Of a DNA stretch of 64,000 nt, positions 37,641 through 46,568 are shown piece by piece (the stretch's first letter is position 1; every line of letters begins with the position of its first letter). Below the pieces are notes generated by a model. That model saw only the letters and a program-made list of their open reading frames with translations. It had not been told where the DNA came from and ran no database searches. Both the position numbers and the translations under genes were made by a program. This stretch comes from Clostridium sp. CF012 (lineage in GTDB: Bacteria > Bacillota > Clostridia > Clostridiales > Clostridiaceae), in the NCBI RefSeq assembly GCF_018861755.1, contig NZ_JAHLEF010000004.1, forward strand, positions 124,001-188,000. The letters run 5' to 3'.

Positions 37641-38426
37641 TTAATTTAAGCTTCCCATCTTGTATCCCTCTAGGTCTAATGTTACATATTTAAAACCAAG
37701 TTCTTTTAGTTTTATTGAGATTTTTTCTAAAACTTTCTCATTTAGAATCTTGTCAAAGTACTTCTTAGGAAGTTCAATTCTTGCTAGATCCTCATGGCTT
37801 CTAACTCTAACACCGCTAAAACCTAATCCCATTAAATATACTTCTGCAGTTTCTATTCTTTCAAGTTCTGCCTGAATTACTTCTTGTCCATAAGGTATTC
37901 TTGACAGAAGACATGCGTAGGCAGGCTTATTCCAAGTTTGCAACTTAAGTTCTTCAGATAAAGCTCTTATATCCGCCTTAGTAAATTCATTTACCAAAAG
38001 AGGACTTATTATATTTAATTCCTTTAGCGCCTTAAGTCCTGGCCTATAATCTTTTGTATCGTCAAAATTAGTGCCATCTAAAATATTATATATTCCCTCA
38101 GCACTGGCTTGCTGCTTTATCTTAGTAAAAATGGCATTTTTACAGATGTAACACCTATCTCTTGGACTAAACCTTATTTCATCTATCATTTCTACTTCAA
38201 TAAATTTATATTTAACCCCAAACTGTTTTAGCAAAACTTTAGCCTCTTCAACTTCCCATTTAGGTGTGTAAGGAGCTATTACCATAATAGCTAACACATT
38301 TTCCTTGAGTACATCGCTACAAACCTTAAGTAATAGCGTACTATCCACTCCTCCAGAAAATGCTACAGCAACACTACCAAGGTTTTTTAAATAATTTATT
38401 AAATTATCGTGTTTTCGTTTTAACAT
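37641..38426 (-). CDS. larE: ATP-dependent sacrificial sulfur transferase LarE
   Basis: Adenylates the carboxylated pyridine intermediate and transfers sulfur to it during nickel-pincer nucleotide synthesis. It has 261 residues from the ATG of MLKRKHDNL, seven bases after GGAGG. The PP-loop is VAFSGGVDSTLLL near residue 20. Cysteines in RDRCYICKNAIF (near 90) and PAYACLLSRIPYG (near 172) are candidates for sulfur donation or an Fe-S cluster; both LarE mechanisms are known, and sequence alone does not say which applies here. Confidence 0.92.
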   Translation of the reverse strand: MLKRKHDNLINYLKNLGSVAVAFSGGVDSTLLLKVCSDVLKENVLAIMVIAPYTPKWEVEEAKVLLKQFGVKYKFIEVEMIDEIRFSPRDRCYICKNAIFTKIKQQASAEGIYNILDGTNFDDTKDYRPGLKALKELNIISPLLVNEFTKADIRALSEELKLQTWNKPAYACLLSRIPYGQEVIQAELERIETAEVYLMGLGFSGVRVRSHEDLARIELPKKYFDKILNEKVLEKISIKLKELGFKYVTLDLEGYKMGSLN

Positions 38427-38447
38427 ATTTACCTCCAATGTTATGTA

Positions 38448-39704
38448 TTAATCTTGGACTTCATTTCTTAATTTATCATATACTTTGCTTATAGGTATTC
38501 CCATACTCTGGGCTATTTTCTTACATTCTTCATATTCTAACTTACTTTTTATCTTTTTACCTTTGTAATAAGCTTCTTTCACTGTAACTTCACCGTAAGA
38601 AGTGTTTACTTTAATAAACTTTCTTTCAAGCATGGCTTTATTCACTTTAAAACTTCTTACGCCAAAGGTAGTAGTTTCTCTAAATAATACTTCTTTCATC
38701 TTTTCCAATTTAGTCTCTTTACACAAAACGCTTATTTTTACACTTGGTCTGCCTTTTTTCATTATAATTGGAGTTAAATATACATCTAAAGCGCCCTCAT
38801 TAAAAAGCTTATCAATGATGTACTCATATGACTCTGGATTCATATCATCTATGTTACATTCCACAATTTCTTGAAATACACTATCTACATTTTCTACTTT
38901 ATTAGTATTAGACAAATTATTCTCTTCTACGAGCATTACCCTTAGTACATTAGGAATTTCAGTATCTCTGTTACCTATGCCATAGCCGATTTTATTTACA
39001 GTAAAACTATTATTATCTTTAAATTCGCAAACATTAACTGCAAGAATTGCAGCACCAGTAGGTGTTGTAGTTTCAAAGGGTACAGCTCCAAGTTTTACTG
39101 GTATTCCCTTTAAAATCTCTACAGTAGCCGGTGCTGGTACTGGTATAATTCCATGAGCACATTTAACAAACCCGCCACCAAGCTCCACGGAAGAACTCAT
39201 TATTTTATCAACATTTAAATAACTTATGCAGATAGCTGCTCCTACTATATCTACAATAGAATCTACTGCGCCTACCTCGTGGAAATGAACTTCATATAAT
39301 GGTTTTCCATGGACCTTTGCTTCAGCCTCTGCAACCTTCATAAACATTTTCTTGCTTAATTCTTTAACATTAGAACTTAATTCACTGCAATCTATAATTC
39401 CCTCAATATCTTTAAGATTTCGCTGGTCATGATGATTATGATTATTGCTCATATGTCCATGAGAGTGTCTGTCTTCGTTTTCATCATGAGAATGTTCATG
39501 TTTATGCTCTTGTAACATTACATCTACCTTAGTGCCCTCTATGCCTTTTCTAATGCCTCTTGATACTCTTATTTCATATCCATCTAGCCTTAGCTTGTCT
39601 AATTCCTCTATTAAATATTTATCATCTACACCTAAGTCTAGCAATGCTCCTAAATTCATATCTCCACTAATACCTGAAAAACAATCATAATAAAGTATTT
39701 TCAT
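38448..39704 (-). CDS. larC: Nickel-pincer cofactor biosynthesis protein LarC
   Basis: Cytidylyltransferase/metallochelatase that inserts nickel into the cofactor. It has about 418 residues in a single frame, so the full-length protein needs no ribosomal frameshift, unlike Lactiplantibacillus LarC1/LarC2. The start is the ATG of MKILYYDCFSGISGDM, seven bases after GGAGAG. A His- and Asp-rich insert (HKHEHSHDENEDRHSHGH, near residue 68) probably stores or delivers nickel. VPAPATVEILKGIPV (near 180) is a family segment. First gene of the lar operon. Confidence 0.92.
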   Translation of the reverse strand: MKILYYDCFSGISGDMNLGALLDLGVDDKYLIEELDKLRLDGYEIRVSRGIRKGIEGTKVDVMLQEHKHEHSHDENEDRHSHGHMSNNHNHHDQRNLKDIEGIIDCSELSSNVKELSKKMFMKVAEAEAKVHGKPLYEVHFHEVGAVDSIVDIVGAAICISYLNVDKIMSSSVELGGGFVKCAHGIIPVPAPATVEILKGIPVKLGAVPFETTTPTGAAILAVNVCEFKDNNSFTVNKIGYGIGNRDTEIPNVLRVMLVEENNLSNTNKVENVDSVFQEIVECNIDDMNPESYEYIIDKLFNEGALDVYLTPIIMKKGRPSVKISVLCKETKLEKMKEVLFRETTTFGVRSFKVNKAMLERKFIKVNTSYGEVTVKEAYYKGKKIKSKLEYEECKKIAQSMGIPISKVYDKLRNEVQD

Positions 39705-39813
39705 TTTCATTCTCTCCATTTCTTTTGTATTTATCTCATTGTACCAAAAAAACAAATATTATAGAATAAATATAAACTTATATCATCAAATATTAGTTTG
39801 TTTGGTGGATACG

Positions 39814-40170
39814 TTATTTTATATATGTAGAAATAAACTCTTTTGACATTTTGGCGATTTTATCTGCATTTGTCCAGTGTAAATAATGCGCCCCACTCAG
39901 AATTTCAATCTTTTGAATATGGGGGTTTGAAATTACTTCTTCATGAAGTGGTAGCCACTCTTTTTCAACGTCCACCGCTTCTTTTAATAAGAAGGATAAA
40001 ACAGGCAAATTATTAGGATATTTCACATCAAACAGTTCTTTTGTGTTTGTGTAGACCATGTTAAATTCATTTGTCACAGAGATATTGCCGCTATTCCAAG
40101 CTGTGGCTATTTTTTTCAATTTAATTTGTTTAGCTGAATAATAATTGTATCTATTTTTCCTCCATGATTT
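39814..40170 (-). pseudogene. C-terminal remnant of an alpha/beta hydrolase
   Basis: The frame runs from just after a stop at 40171-40173 to the TAA at 39814, about 118 codons. It has no ATG with a ribosome binding site; a TTG at 40117-40119 is the only start near the front and has none either. The end, EILSGAHYLHWTNADKIAKM, contains the GxHYLHW motif with the catalytic His of hydrolases; the middle has LPVLSFLLKEAVDVEKEWLP, matching the strand before the Asp acid. The nucleophile Ser half of the domain is gone. A truncated gene is more likely than a new small protein. Confidence 0.7.
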
Positions 40171-40270
40171 TTAGTTGCTTTTAATTATAGTTCAACTCCA
40201 GTCGTGGATTGATGGTCATGCCTCATTTATAAAGGCTTTATTCGTAGATTTGAGTATATTTCAAAAGAAC

Positions 40271-41074
40271 CTATTGAAATTTTTTACCCATCCTGAATAT
40301 AAGAACAAATCCAAAAGCTAATGAAGCTAATGAAAAAATAATATTAATGCCCTGTGGCATTCCTGGATATATTAGTAATACCGACCCTAACACAAAACCT
40401 AGTATTAGCATATATGTCTTCCCTGGATACTTTTTCAGCAGTTTTTCTATGGTTTTTGTTGTAGCTATCGTCCCAATTAATATGCCAATGCTTAAAGGAA
40501 TTAAAAACGGCATATTTCGTGCACTAATTGCTCTAACTGTAACATCATATAGTCCTAAAATTAACAACATAAAAGATGCACTGATACCAGGAAGTATAAG
40601 TGCAACAGCTATTACAATTCCTGCAATAATCAAAAAAATAGCACTTTTGGTTCCGCCAATTGTAGTCATGTTACTAACAACTTGTGGTTTAGCAGCCATA
40701 GCTAACGCTATCACAAGCCCTATTACAAGTAATAAAAAATCGCTAGTTTCCTTACCTTGGAAAGTAGCTCTCTTATAAAGCACAGGAATACCTCCCCCAA
40801 CAACACCTATAAAGAAAAATCTTGTTTGAATAGGATAATTATTAATTAGCATTTCTATTAAGCGACTAAATAACATCATTCCTACTAATCCACCTAATGC
40901 AATTTCTAGAATTAAAATACTATGCTTCTTCCAATCTTGAAAAAAAGAGCCTATGGCATGAATTAAGTCATCATAAACCCCTAATATTATAGCCATAGTT
41001 CCTCCACTTACACCAGGTACAAGAGTTGAAACACTAATGACAACACCCTTTAAAAAATTTATTATACTTTTCAT
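40271..41074 (-). CDS. DUF368 undecaprenyl-phosphate transporter family protein
   Basis: Membrane protein of 267 residues with about eight to nine helices and the family signatures LVPGVSGGTMAIILGVYDDL (near residue 18) and LPGISASFMLLILGLYD (near 160), an internal repeat. DUF368 members have been shown to recycle the lipid carrier undecaprenyl phosphate across the membrane (established for the family). That would serve envelope glycan synthesis, including the glycosyltransferase operon upstream. It stands alone, ending about 100 bases from the hydrolase remnant. Confidence 0.88.
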   Translation of the reverse strand: MKSIINFLKGVVISVSTLVPGVSGGTMAIILGVYDDLIHAIGSFFQDWKKHSILILEIALGGLVGMMLFSRLIEMLINNYPIQTRFFFIGVVGGGIPVLYKRATFQGKETSDFLLLVIGLVIALAMAAKPQVVSNMTTIGGTKSAIFLIIAGIVIAVALILPGISASFMLLILGLYDVTVRAISARNMPFLIPLSIGILIGTIATTKTIEKLLKKYPGKTYMLILGFVLGSVLLIYPGMPQGINIIFSLASLAFGFVLIFRMGKKFQ

Positions 41075-41187
41075 TTTTTCCCCCGTTATAAAAATCGCAC
41101 CTTCTCATGTATTTTTACTTACTACGATTATTTTATTTTCTATTTCTATTGAAGCTTTATCGCTTACTATCCTAATGCAAATTAATC

Positions 41188-41216
41188 TTGTAAAATCTAG
41201 TTTTTTATTTTATAAT
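41188..41216 (+). promoter_or_regulatory. Promoter of tRNA-Ala
   Basis: TTGTAA (41188-41193), 17 bases, TATAAT (41211-41216). The predicted start is near 41223, only about four bases before the mature tRNA 5' end. Confidence 0.75.
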
Positions 41217-41226
41217 GATTATAAAT

Positions 41227-41300
41227 GGGGATATGATTTAATGGGAAAATACCACAATGGCATTGTGGTTATAAGAGTTCGATTCTCTTTATCTCCACCA
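41227..41300 (+). tRNA. tRNA-Ala (anticodon GGC)
   Basis: A full cloverleaf of 74 bases including encoded CCA. The acceptor GGGGATA pairs with TATCTCC, with the G3-U70 wobble that marks alanine tRNAs. The D stem is ATTT/AAAT with a GGG-containing loop; the anticodon stem is CCACA/TGTGG around ATGGCAT, giving anticodon GGC. The T arm is AAGAG-TTCGATT-CTCTT. The A32-U38 loop pair is a known feature of bacterial tRNA-Ala(GGC). The D stem is weak (all A-T). The gene is solitary, with its own promoter and terminator, on the opposite strand to its neighbours. Confidence 0.95.
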
Positions 41301-41303
41301 TTA

Positions 41304-41336
41304 AAAAAAGCAAGTGTTTTTACTTGCTTTTTTTTA
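41304..41336 (+). terminator. Terminator of tRNA-Ala
   Basis: AAGCAAGT-GTTTTT-ACTTGCTT followed by a T-run, immediately after the CCA end. Confidence 0.9.
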
Positions 41337-41430
41337 TATACATTTAATAGTCAGTATTCTCAAATTGTCCACCCCTTGAAGGCAACCCATAAGCATCATT
41401 CATAAAGCGGCTCTATTATTTATAAATTAA

Positions 41431-42615
41431 TTATGTCACCTTTTGATTTTGTAACATACAATTTTGTTTTTCAACTTCCATGTAAACTTTCTCCACACTT
41501 TCCCCAAAGCACTTAGAGGATAATGCCTCTATACCATCATAAGCATTTTTTACCATAGTATCACATTCCTCTTTATTCATTAAAACTTCGAACAATATTT
41601 CAGATAAATCTTCATCTTTATAAAAAATTCTTCCGTTAATTTTATCTCTAATTAGATCGTCTAAATTTTTATCATACTTAGCTACAACAGGAACTTGTGC
41701 CGCCATAGCTTCTGTAAAGGTTAATCCCTGTGTTTCAGTTAGTGAAGCACCTACAAACACGTCTCCCATCTGATAATACCTACCAATTTCCGCCCAAGGT
41801 TTTTCCCCAGTAAATATTACGGATTTTTCAATATCCAGCAACCTAACTAAAGCTTCTAGATTTTCACGCTCCGGTCCATCACCTACAACTAGAAGTTTAG
41901 AATTTGGCATTTTCACAATTAGCTCCTTCATACTATTTATAATTATATCTACGCTTTTTTCTTTTGCGAGGCGCCCAATAAATAATACAACTGGCTCGGT
42001 TTCGTTTATTCCAAAAGATTTTTTCTCATCTTGTATAAGGCCTTCATTGTAATTATTTCTTTTGAAAGGTTCAAGGTCAACTCCTGTAGGTATAATATCT
42101 ATATGTCTTAATAACCCATATTGCTGCAATGCATCTTTCACCTTTAATGTGGGCACTATTATAGCACTGCAATCTCTGCAATATAGTTTACTTACCTTTT
42201 TAGCAAATTGCGAAGCAGGTTTCAGCATTATCCCACGGGATACATAGTGTATATAATCCTCATACATTGTATGATAAGTATGAACCACGGGAATATCCAA
42301 TTTTTTAGCAACTATTCTTCCAAATATGCCTATGCTAAATTCTGTTTGTGTATGTATAATATCTAAATCTAATTTTTTTATCTTAATCATAATTTTACGT
42401 GAATATATCATCCCAACTCTTTGAGAAGGTAAAAGAAAAAATGGTATGCTAGGCAATCTCATTATGCCTTCTTCTTCTTCTACATCTGGATGTGCAACTG
42501 TAATAATAGTTACACTATGCCCAAGTCTAATTAGCTCATTTTTCAATATAAAAGTAGAAGTAACAACTCCACTTACTTGTGGATAATACGCATCTGTAAA
42601 AATTCCGATATTCAT
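41431..42615 (-). CDS. GT4 glycosyltransferase, diglucosyl-diacylglycerol type
   Basis: 394 residues. GT-B enzyme with the N-terminal IGIFTDAYYPQVSGVVTST that recurs in glycolipid-forming transferases (1,2-diacylglycerol glucosyltransferases), the mid-domain FIGRLAKEKSVDIIINSM and the C-terminal GASLTETQGLTFTEAMAAQ. It probably adds a sugar to a membrane lipid; the donor sugar is unknown. It is the third gene of a three-gene operon: another GT4, a flippase-like protein and this gene. Confidence 0.85.
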   Translation of the reverse strand: MNIGIFTDAYYPQVSGVVTSTFILKNELIRLGHSVTIITVAHPDVEEEEGIMRLPSIPFFLLPSQRVGMIYSRKIMIKIKKLDLDIIHTQTEFSIGIFGRIVAKKLDIPVVHTYHTMYEDYIHYVSRGIMLKPASQFAKKVSKLYCRDCSAIIVPTLKVKDALQQYGLLRHIDIIPTGVDLEPFKRNNYNEGLIQDEKKSFGINETEPVVLFIGRLAKEKSVDIIINSMKELIVKMPNSKLLVVGDGPERENLEALVRLLDIEKSVIFTGEKPWAEIGRYYQMGDVFVGASLTETQGLTFTEAMAAQVPVVAKYDKNLDDLIRDKINGRIFYKDEDLSEILFEVLMNKEECDTMVKNAYDGIEALSSKCFGESVEKVYMEVEKQNCMLQNQKVT

Positions 42616-42673
42616 AATCAGCCCCCTTTTAGAACTATATTTTTTTTGTTTGATATGTACTAATTAACTGGAC

Positions 42674-43663
42674 TTACTCCTTCATAAAGGCATAAAATCC
42701 GAAAATTATGCAAGAGTAAAACGTAATTAATCTCCACAATAATATAGCAGCCATTATGTTATTAGCTGCAAAGAACAAGCTAAAAAACATAAAGAAAGCA
42801 CCCTCTGCTCCACCCACTGCTCCAGGTAAGGGTATAAATGCTGTTAGCATCATTACAAAGGCAGTTCCGGCTACCATATTTTCTATGCTAGCACCACTCA
42901 TTCCAAAGCTAAGATAAATAAAATAAGGTATAATAAAAATTATTGTTAACTGACATATTGTATAAATAACAGCCTTAGCCATCATTACTTTACTATGTTT
43001 TACTATCTCCATATTATCATGAAATTGATCTAAATTTTCATTAATGTTCATTTCTAACTTTGCTATATCTTTTACCAATTTAAGTTTTTTTAATATCTTA
43101 GAAAAAGTTGTTATTAGTCTATGTGTTAATTTTCGATATTTTGAAAATATAATTAAAAATATAATTACACCAGCATTAACTGTAAATCCTATGGCTATTA
43201 AATAAAACAAATTGCTCATTTTAGTTTTGAAAAAACTTGATTTCCAAAATATAAGTATCAAGGAATATATAGTTAATACTGACTGATAGATAATAAATTT
43301 AATCATAAGTGCTGATCCAGCGCTACCAGCTCCTATTTCTTGTTTTGTAAGTGAATATAGTTGCATTGGTTGCCCCCCAGATGCAAAGGGGGTAATTGAG
43401 TTAAAATACTGTCCTACCATAGTAACTTGAAATGCCTTTTTAAATTTATAGTCCTTTTTCATTAAAAGAACAATACTTTGCAATGTTTTAGCTTCAAAAA
43501 CCCAATATGCCACCATAGCAATAGCTGCTACAATTATCCATTGAATTTGTAAATTTTTCATTTGATGAATTAAATCCATCCAACCATTTGTGAAAATAAT
43601 AAGCAAAATAAATATAACTCCTGAAGCTATCCCCAAAATAACATTAAATTTATAATTTTTCAT
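42674..43663 (-). CDS. Flippase-like membrane protein (LPG synthase TM / UPF0104 type)
   Basis: Integral membrane protein of about 329 residues with eight or so hydrophobic helices, related to the membrane part of MprF. The N-terminal VILGIASGVIFILLIIF and the central QMTMVGQYFNSITPFASGGQP-type stretch (here VGQYFNSITPFASGGQP near residue 93) are family features; PLPGAVGGAEGAFF follows near 280. The start was set at the ATG of MKNYKFN, four bases beyond the stop of the preceding GT4 gene. It may move the glycolipid made by the flanking enzymes. Confidence 0.82.
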   Translation of the reverse strand: MKNYKFNVILGIASGVIFILLIIFTNGWMDLIHQMKNLQIQWIIVAAIAMVAYWVFEAKTLQSIVLLMKKDYKFKKAFQVTMVGQYFNSITPFASGGQPMQLYSLTKQEIGAGSAGSALMIKFIIYQSVLTIYSLILIFWKSSFFKTKMSNLFYLIAIGFTVNAGVIIFLIIFSKYRKLTHRLITTFSKILKKLKLVKDIAKLEMNINENLDQFHDNMEIVKHSKVMMAKAVIYTICQLTIIFIIPYFIYLSFGMSGASIENMVAGTAFVMMLTAFIPLPGAVGGAEGAFFMFFSLFFAANNIMAAILLWRLITFYSCIIFGFYAFMKE

Positions 43664-43667
43664 TAGT

Positions 43668-44699
43668 TTACCGTCCTTTTGTTCGAAATACCTTTTTATA
43701 AAAATCTTTCCACATATCAAGAACATTCTCTCTTGAATAAAAATTGTGACCTCTTATAGCTTTTTCTTTAGCCCCTTCATAATAACTTGAATTATTCTTC
43801 AATTTTTCTATAGCCTCAATAAAACCTTCATTATCATGTTCTTTTAAGTAATAATCAAACAATATATCTTCATATAGCTCCAAATCTCTTAATAGTATTG
43901 GAGTATAGGTATTCATTGCCTCCAGTATTGACATAGGGAAAAGCTCGTTATAAGACGGCATAAAAAGAACATCTGATACATTATATATAGCATTCATCAA
44001 ATCTCTTTCAACTATTCCTGTAAATAAAATATTTTTAGGTGCATGTTCCATCTGATTTTTCAATTCCTTATACCCATCTGTAATATTTCCAAAAGAAAAG
44101 CCACCAGCCCAAATAAACTGTACTTCAGGCATTTTTTTTGCAATATCAATAAAATCGATGACGCCTTTCCGAGTTTGTATTTGGCCTACTCCAAGCACAA
44201 CAAAAGCATCCTTTTCAATTTTCAACTTTTCTTTTGCTATGCAAATATCCTCTGCTGAAAGCTTATAGAATTTTTCAGTTGAAACGAAGTTAGGAATATA
44301 TGTGATTTTTTTTCTATTAATATTATAAGCTTCAAGCTTAGTTATAAAATTAGGGTTTACTGTAACTAAATAATCCATGTTTTTATAAAAACTTATAATA
44401 TATTTGTAAAAAATTTTTTCAATTAACTTAGGTAATTTTATACTACCTTCAATAGTTTCAGGCAAAAAATGCACATAGCCTACTGTTACACCTTTCTTTT
44501 TAGCAAAAGGGATACTCAAATAATGCTTAAAATCAATAGTATGATAATGCATTATTTCGGTTCTTGCTCTCTTATTTATTACAACTTTATATTCTTCATC
44601 TAATCCATTTTGCACTAAGTTTACTTGCTCTAGGTAAGCTGATCCTACCCCTTGACCTTTAACTTTATCTGCTGAAGAAAGCATATTTATAGTCGGCAT
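43668..44699 (-). CDS. GT4 glycosyltransferase, first gene of glycolipid operon
   Basis: About 343 residues from the ATG of MPTINMLSSADKVKGQG, eight bases after GGGAG. GT-B fold: the N-terminal GQGVGSAYLEQV, the mid-domain LGVGQIQTRKGVIDFID and the C-terminal FMPSYNELFPMSILEAM, which is the nucleotide-sugar binding segment. It resembles Firmicutes enzymes that attach the first glucose to diacylglycerol. Gap of 4 bases to the flippase-like gene. Confidence 0.83.
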   Translation of the reverse strand: MPTINMLSSADKVKGQGVGSAYLEQVNLVQNGLDEEYKVVINKRARTEIMHYHTIDFKHYLSIPFAKKKGVTVGYVHFLPETIEGSIKLPKLIEKIFYKYIISFYKNMDYLVTVNPNFITKLEAYNINRKKITYIPNFVSTEKFYKLSAEDICIAKEKLKIEKDAFVVLGVGQIQTRKGVIDFIDIAKKMPEVQFIWAGGFSFGNITDGYKELKNQMEHAPKNILFTGIVERDLMNAIYNVSDVLFMPSYNELFPMSILEAMNTYTPILLRDLELYEDILFDYYLKEHDNEGFIEAIEKLKNNSSYYEGAKEKAIRGHNFYSRENVLDMWKDFYKKVFRTKGR

Positions 44700-44970
44700 A
44701 ATTGTCACTCCCATCTAATTTAACCTTGATTATACATTTATTGTACACTACTATTATTAAGAATTGATTAATGTCACCTTAAAGTTTTCTTAAATTTACA
44801 CTATTTACTATAAAAAATTAATAATTATTTTTGCTTTATAATCAATAAAACAGCTTTAGATGATAATTTTTTTATATATTTTCATTACAATAAATTACCA
44901 CTTATATTTTAATACTAAAAGCAGATAATACTCATATAGTTGTCTTAATAAAAAACTGGAGGTAATAAAT

Positions 44971-45177
44971 ATGAATACTACTGACAAACAATTAGAAAGC
45001 AACAATTTAAAAGTTATTAAAGATCAATTGGGATATGAATCATTGCTTAATAAAAAGTTTAATGAGTATGGAACACAATGCACTGACCAAAATTTAAAGA
45101 ACCTTTGCACTGAAGCTAGTCAAACACACAAACAGAACTTCAACACATTAAAAACTTACCTTGATTCTCATCAATAA
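44971..45177 (+). CDS. Small soluble protein upstream of cotF
   Basis: 68 residues, not recognised beyond a resemblance in composition to the CotF/coat-F group (helical, Gln- and Asn-rich: LKVIKDQLGYESLLNKKFNE). The ribosome binding site GGAGGT is strong. Twenty-four bases separate its stop from the cotF start, so the two form a bicistron, probably sporulation-specific. A small coat or spore-associated protein is likely from context. Confidence 0.6.
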   Translation: MNTTDKQLESNNLKVIKDQLGYESLLNKKFNEYGTQCTDQNLKNLCTEASQTHKQNFNTLKTYLDSHQ

Positions 45178-45201
45178 TATATATAAATGGAGGGATATTA
45201 T

Positions 45202-45474
45202 ATGAATACAAGTATGAGTGAAAAAGATTTAATGCAGGATTTACTTGCTACAGAAAAACAAGTTATTTCTGCTTACAGTACAGGGATAACTGAGTCTTCT
45301 TGCGAAAATTTGAGAAACACACTAATCGATAACTTTAAAAATAATCAAACTATTCAATATAAAATATTTGATGCTATGAAACAAAAGGGATGGTATCCTA
45401 CAAAAGATGCTCCAGATAATGAAGTTCAACAATTAAAAAATGAAGCCACCCAAATGATGAGTGAATTAAAATAA
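45202..45474 (+). CDS. CotF-family spore coat protein
   Basis: 90 residues with the CotF four-helix pattern: SEKDLMQDLLATEKQVISAY (residues about 5-24), then FKNNQTIQYKIFDAMKQKGWYPT, the hallmark helix-turn of the family. The start was set at the ATG seven bases after GGAGGG. It is the second gene of a two-gene unit ending at a terminator. Confidence 0.85.
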   Translation: MNTSMSEKDLMQDLLATEKQVISAYSTGITESSCENLRNTLIDNFKNNQTIQYKIFDAMKQKGWYPTKDAPDNEVQQLKNEATQMMSELK

Positions 45475-45492
45475 TGTAATAAGCTTTTAGAA

Positions 45493-45532
45493 ATTTTAGA
45501 AACCCTCTAAGGTATTAGTACTTTAAAGGGTT
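45493..45532. terminator. Terminator of the cotF bicistron
   Basis: AGAAACCCT and AGGGTTTCT form the outer stem, with CTAAGGTATTAGTACTTTA in the loop. Confidence 0.7.
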
Positions 45533-45569
45533 TCTATTACGTCCTTCATTTTTAACCAAAAAAATCTCC

Positions 45570-45601
45570 ACCCTATGACAATATTAATCATCGTAGGGTG
45601 A
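45570..45601 (-). terminator. Terminator of the CPBP protease gene
   Basis: CACCCTA and TAGGGTG form a short stem, on the downstream side of the minus-strand CPBP gene. Confidence 0.5.
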
Positions 45602-45626
45602 AGCCTAGTTATTCATTTAAATCAAA

Positions 45627-46469
45627 CTATATTTCTATAAATTGATTATATATGTCTGGTACATTTCTAATTTTATTTTGCTCATAACCCATGCAAGCTA
45701 TTACTAAAAGTATGACGCCTAAAATAAAAATCATTCCATGAATTTCAAAAGCATATTGACCACCTATTAATGCAAATTTAGAGGAAACTGAAATAGCCAG
45801 TACGTTATTTATAAAATGTGCAAATATACTTAAATAAATTGACTCCGTTGTTAAATATATAAATCCAATAACTAGTCCTAGTAAAAATGCATTTATGCCT
45901 TGAGGAACATTTAAATGCACTAATGCAAAAAATAATGCCGATACCACAAGGGCTATAGTTGGATTTATTTTTTTAGACAGTCCTTTTAATAATACACCCC
46001 TGAAAATTATTTCCTCATATATAGGCGCTACCACCGTAGAACTGAGTATTAATATAATTGGTGAAACAGTACGTTCCTCGAAGGCTCCATTTATAAAATC
46101 TGGCAATGTTATCCTACTAAGCCACAATGTTAAACTGTTATCAAATACTAGACGGAATGCTATAATCATGAGGGCTGTAAAAATAAAACTCATTGGATTC
46201 AAGTGATATTTGAGTTTTTGCTCATTTCTTGAATTACTTAGGCACTTGAGTAAAATGATAATAACATAATATTTAACAAGTACACCAAAAATAAAAATTA
46301 CATAGGGCAATGCTTTTTCAAATCTTCCAGAAAATAAACTTTTAATTTCTACAGGTACTTGTCCTAACACCTCCAACAAAATTGATAGAAGTACTACAAG
46401 AAACCCTTTAATGATTCCCATTTTTTTAATGTTTATGGCTCCATTTTCTATGTTTCTTAAAAATTTCAT
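45627..46469 (-). CDS. CPBP-family intramembrane glutamic protease
   Basis: Membrane protein of 280 residues with about eight helices, of the CAAX protease and bacteriocin-processing family. The three catalytic motifs are visible: PIYEEIIFRGVLLKGL (EExxxR near residue 153), FALVHLN (FxxxH near 185) and HFINN (near 219). The substrate is unknown; members process peptides or confer bacteriocin immunity. No peptide or transporter gene lies next to it. Confidence 0.87.
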   Translation of the reverse strand: MKFLRNIENGAINIKKMGIIKGFLVVLLSILLEVLGQVPVEIKSLFSGRFEKALPYVIFIFGVLVKYYVIIILLKCLSNSRNEQKLKYHLNPMSFIFTALMIIAFRLVFDNSLTLWLSRITLPDFINGAFEERTVSPIILILSSTVVAPIYEEIIFRGVLLKGLSKKINPTIALVVSALFFALVHLNVPQGINAFLLGLVIGFIYLTTESIYLSIFAHFINNVLAISVSSKFALIGGQYAFEIHGMIFILGVILLVIACMGYEQNKIRNVPDIYNQFIEI

Positions 46470-46568
46470 TCTATCACGCTCTCTAATTTATTATAACCCT
46501 TCAACTACTGTAACAACTCCCCCTTACTAGTTATTTCAATTATCTTTAGTTTAGTATATTTATATTCT

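Noticed and set aside
41037-41405. Plus-strand reading frame of 122 codons
   Set aside because: It runs across the DUF368 start, the tRNA-Ala gene and its terminator.
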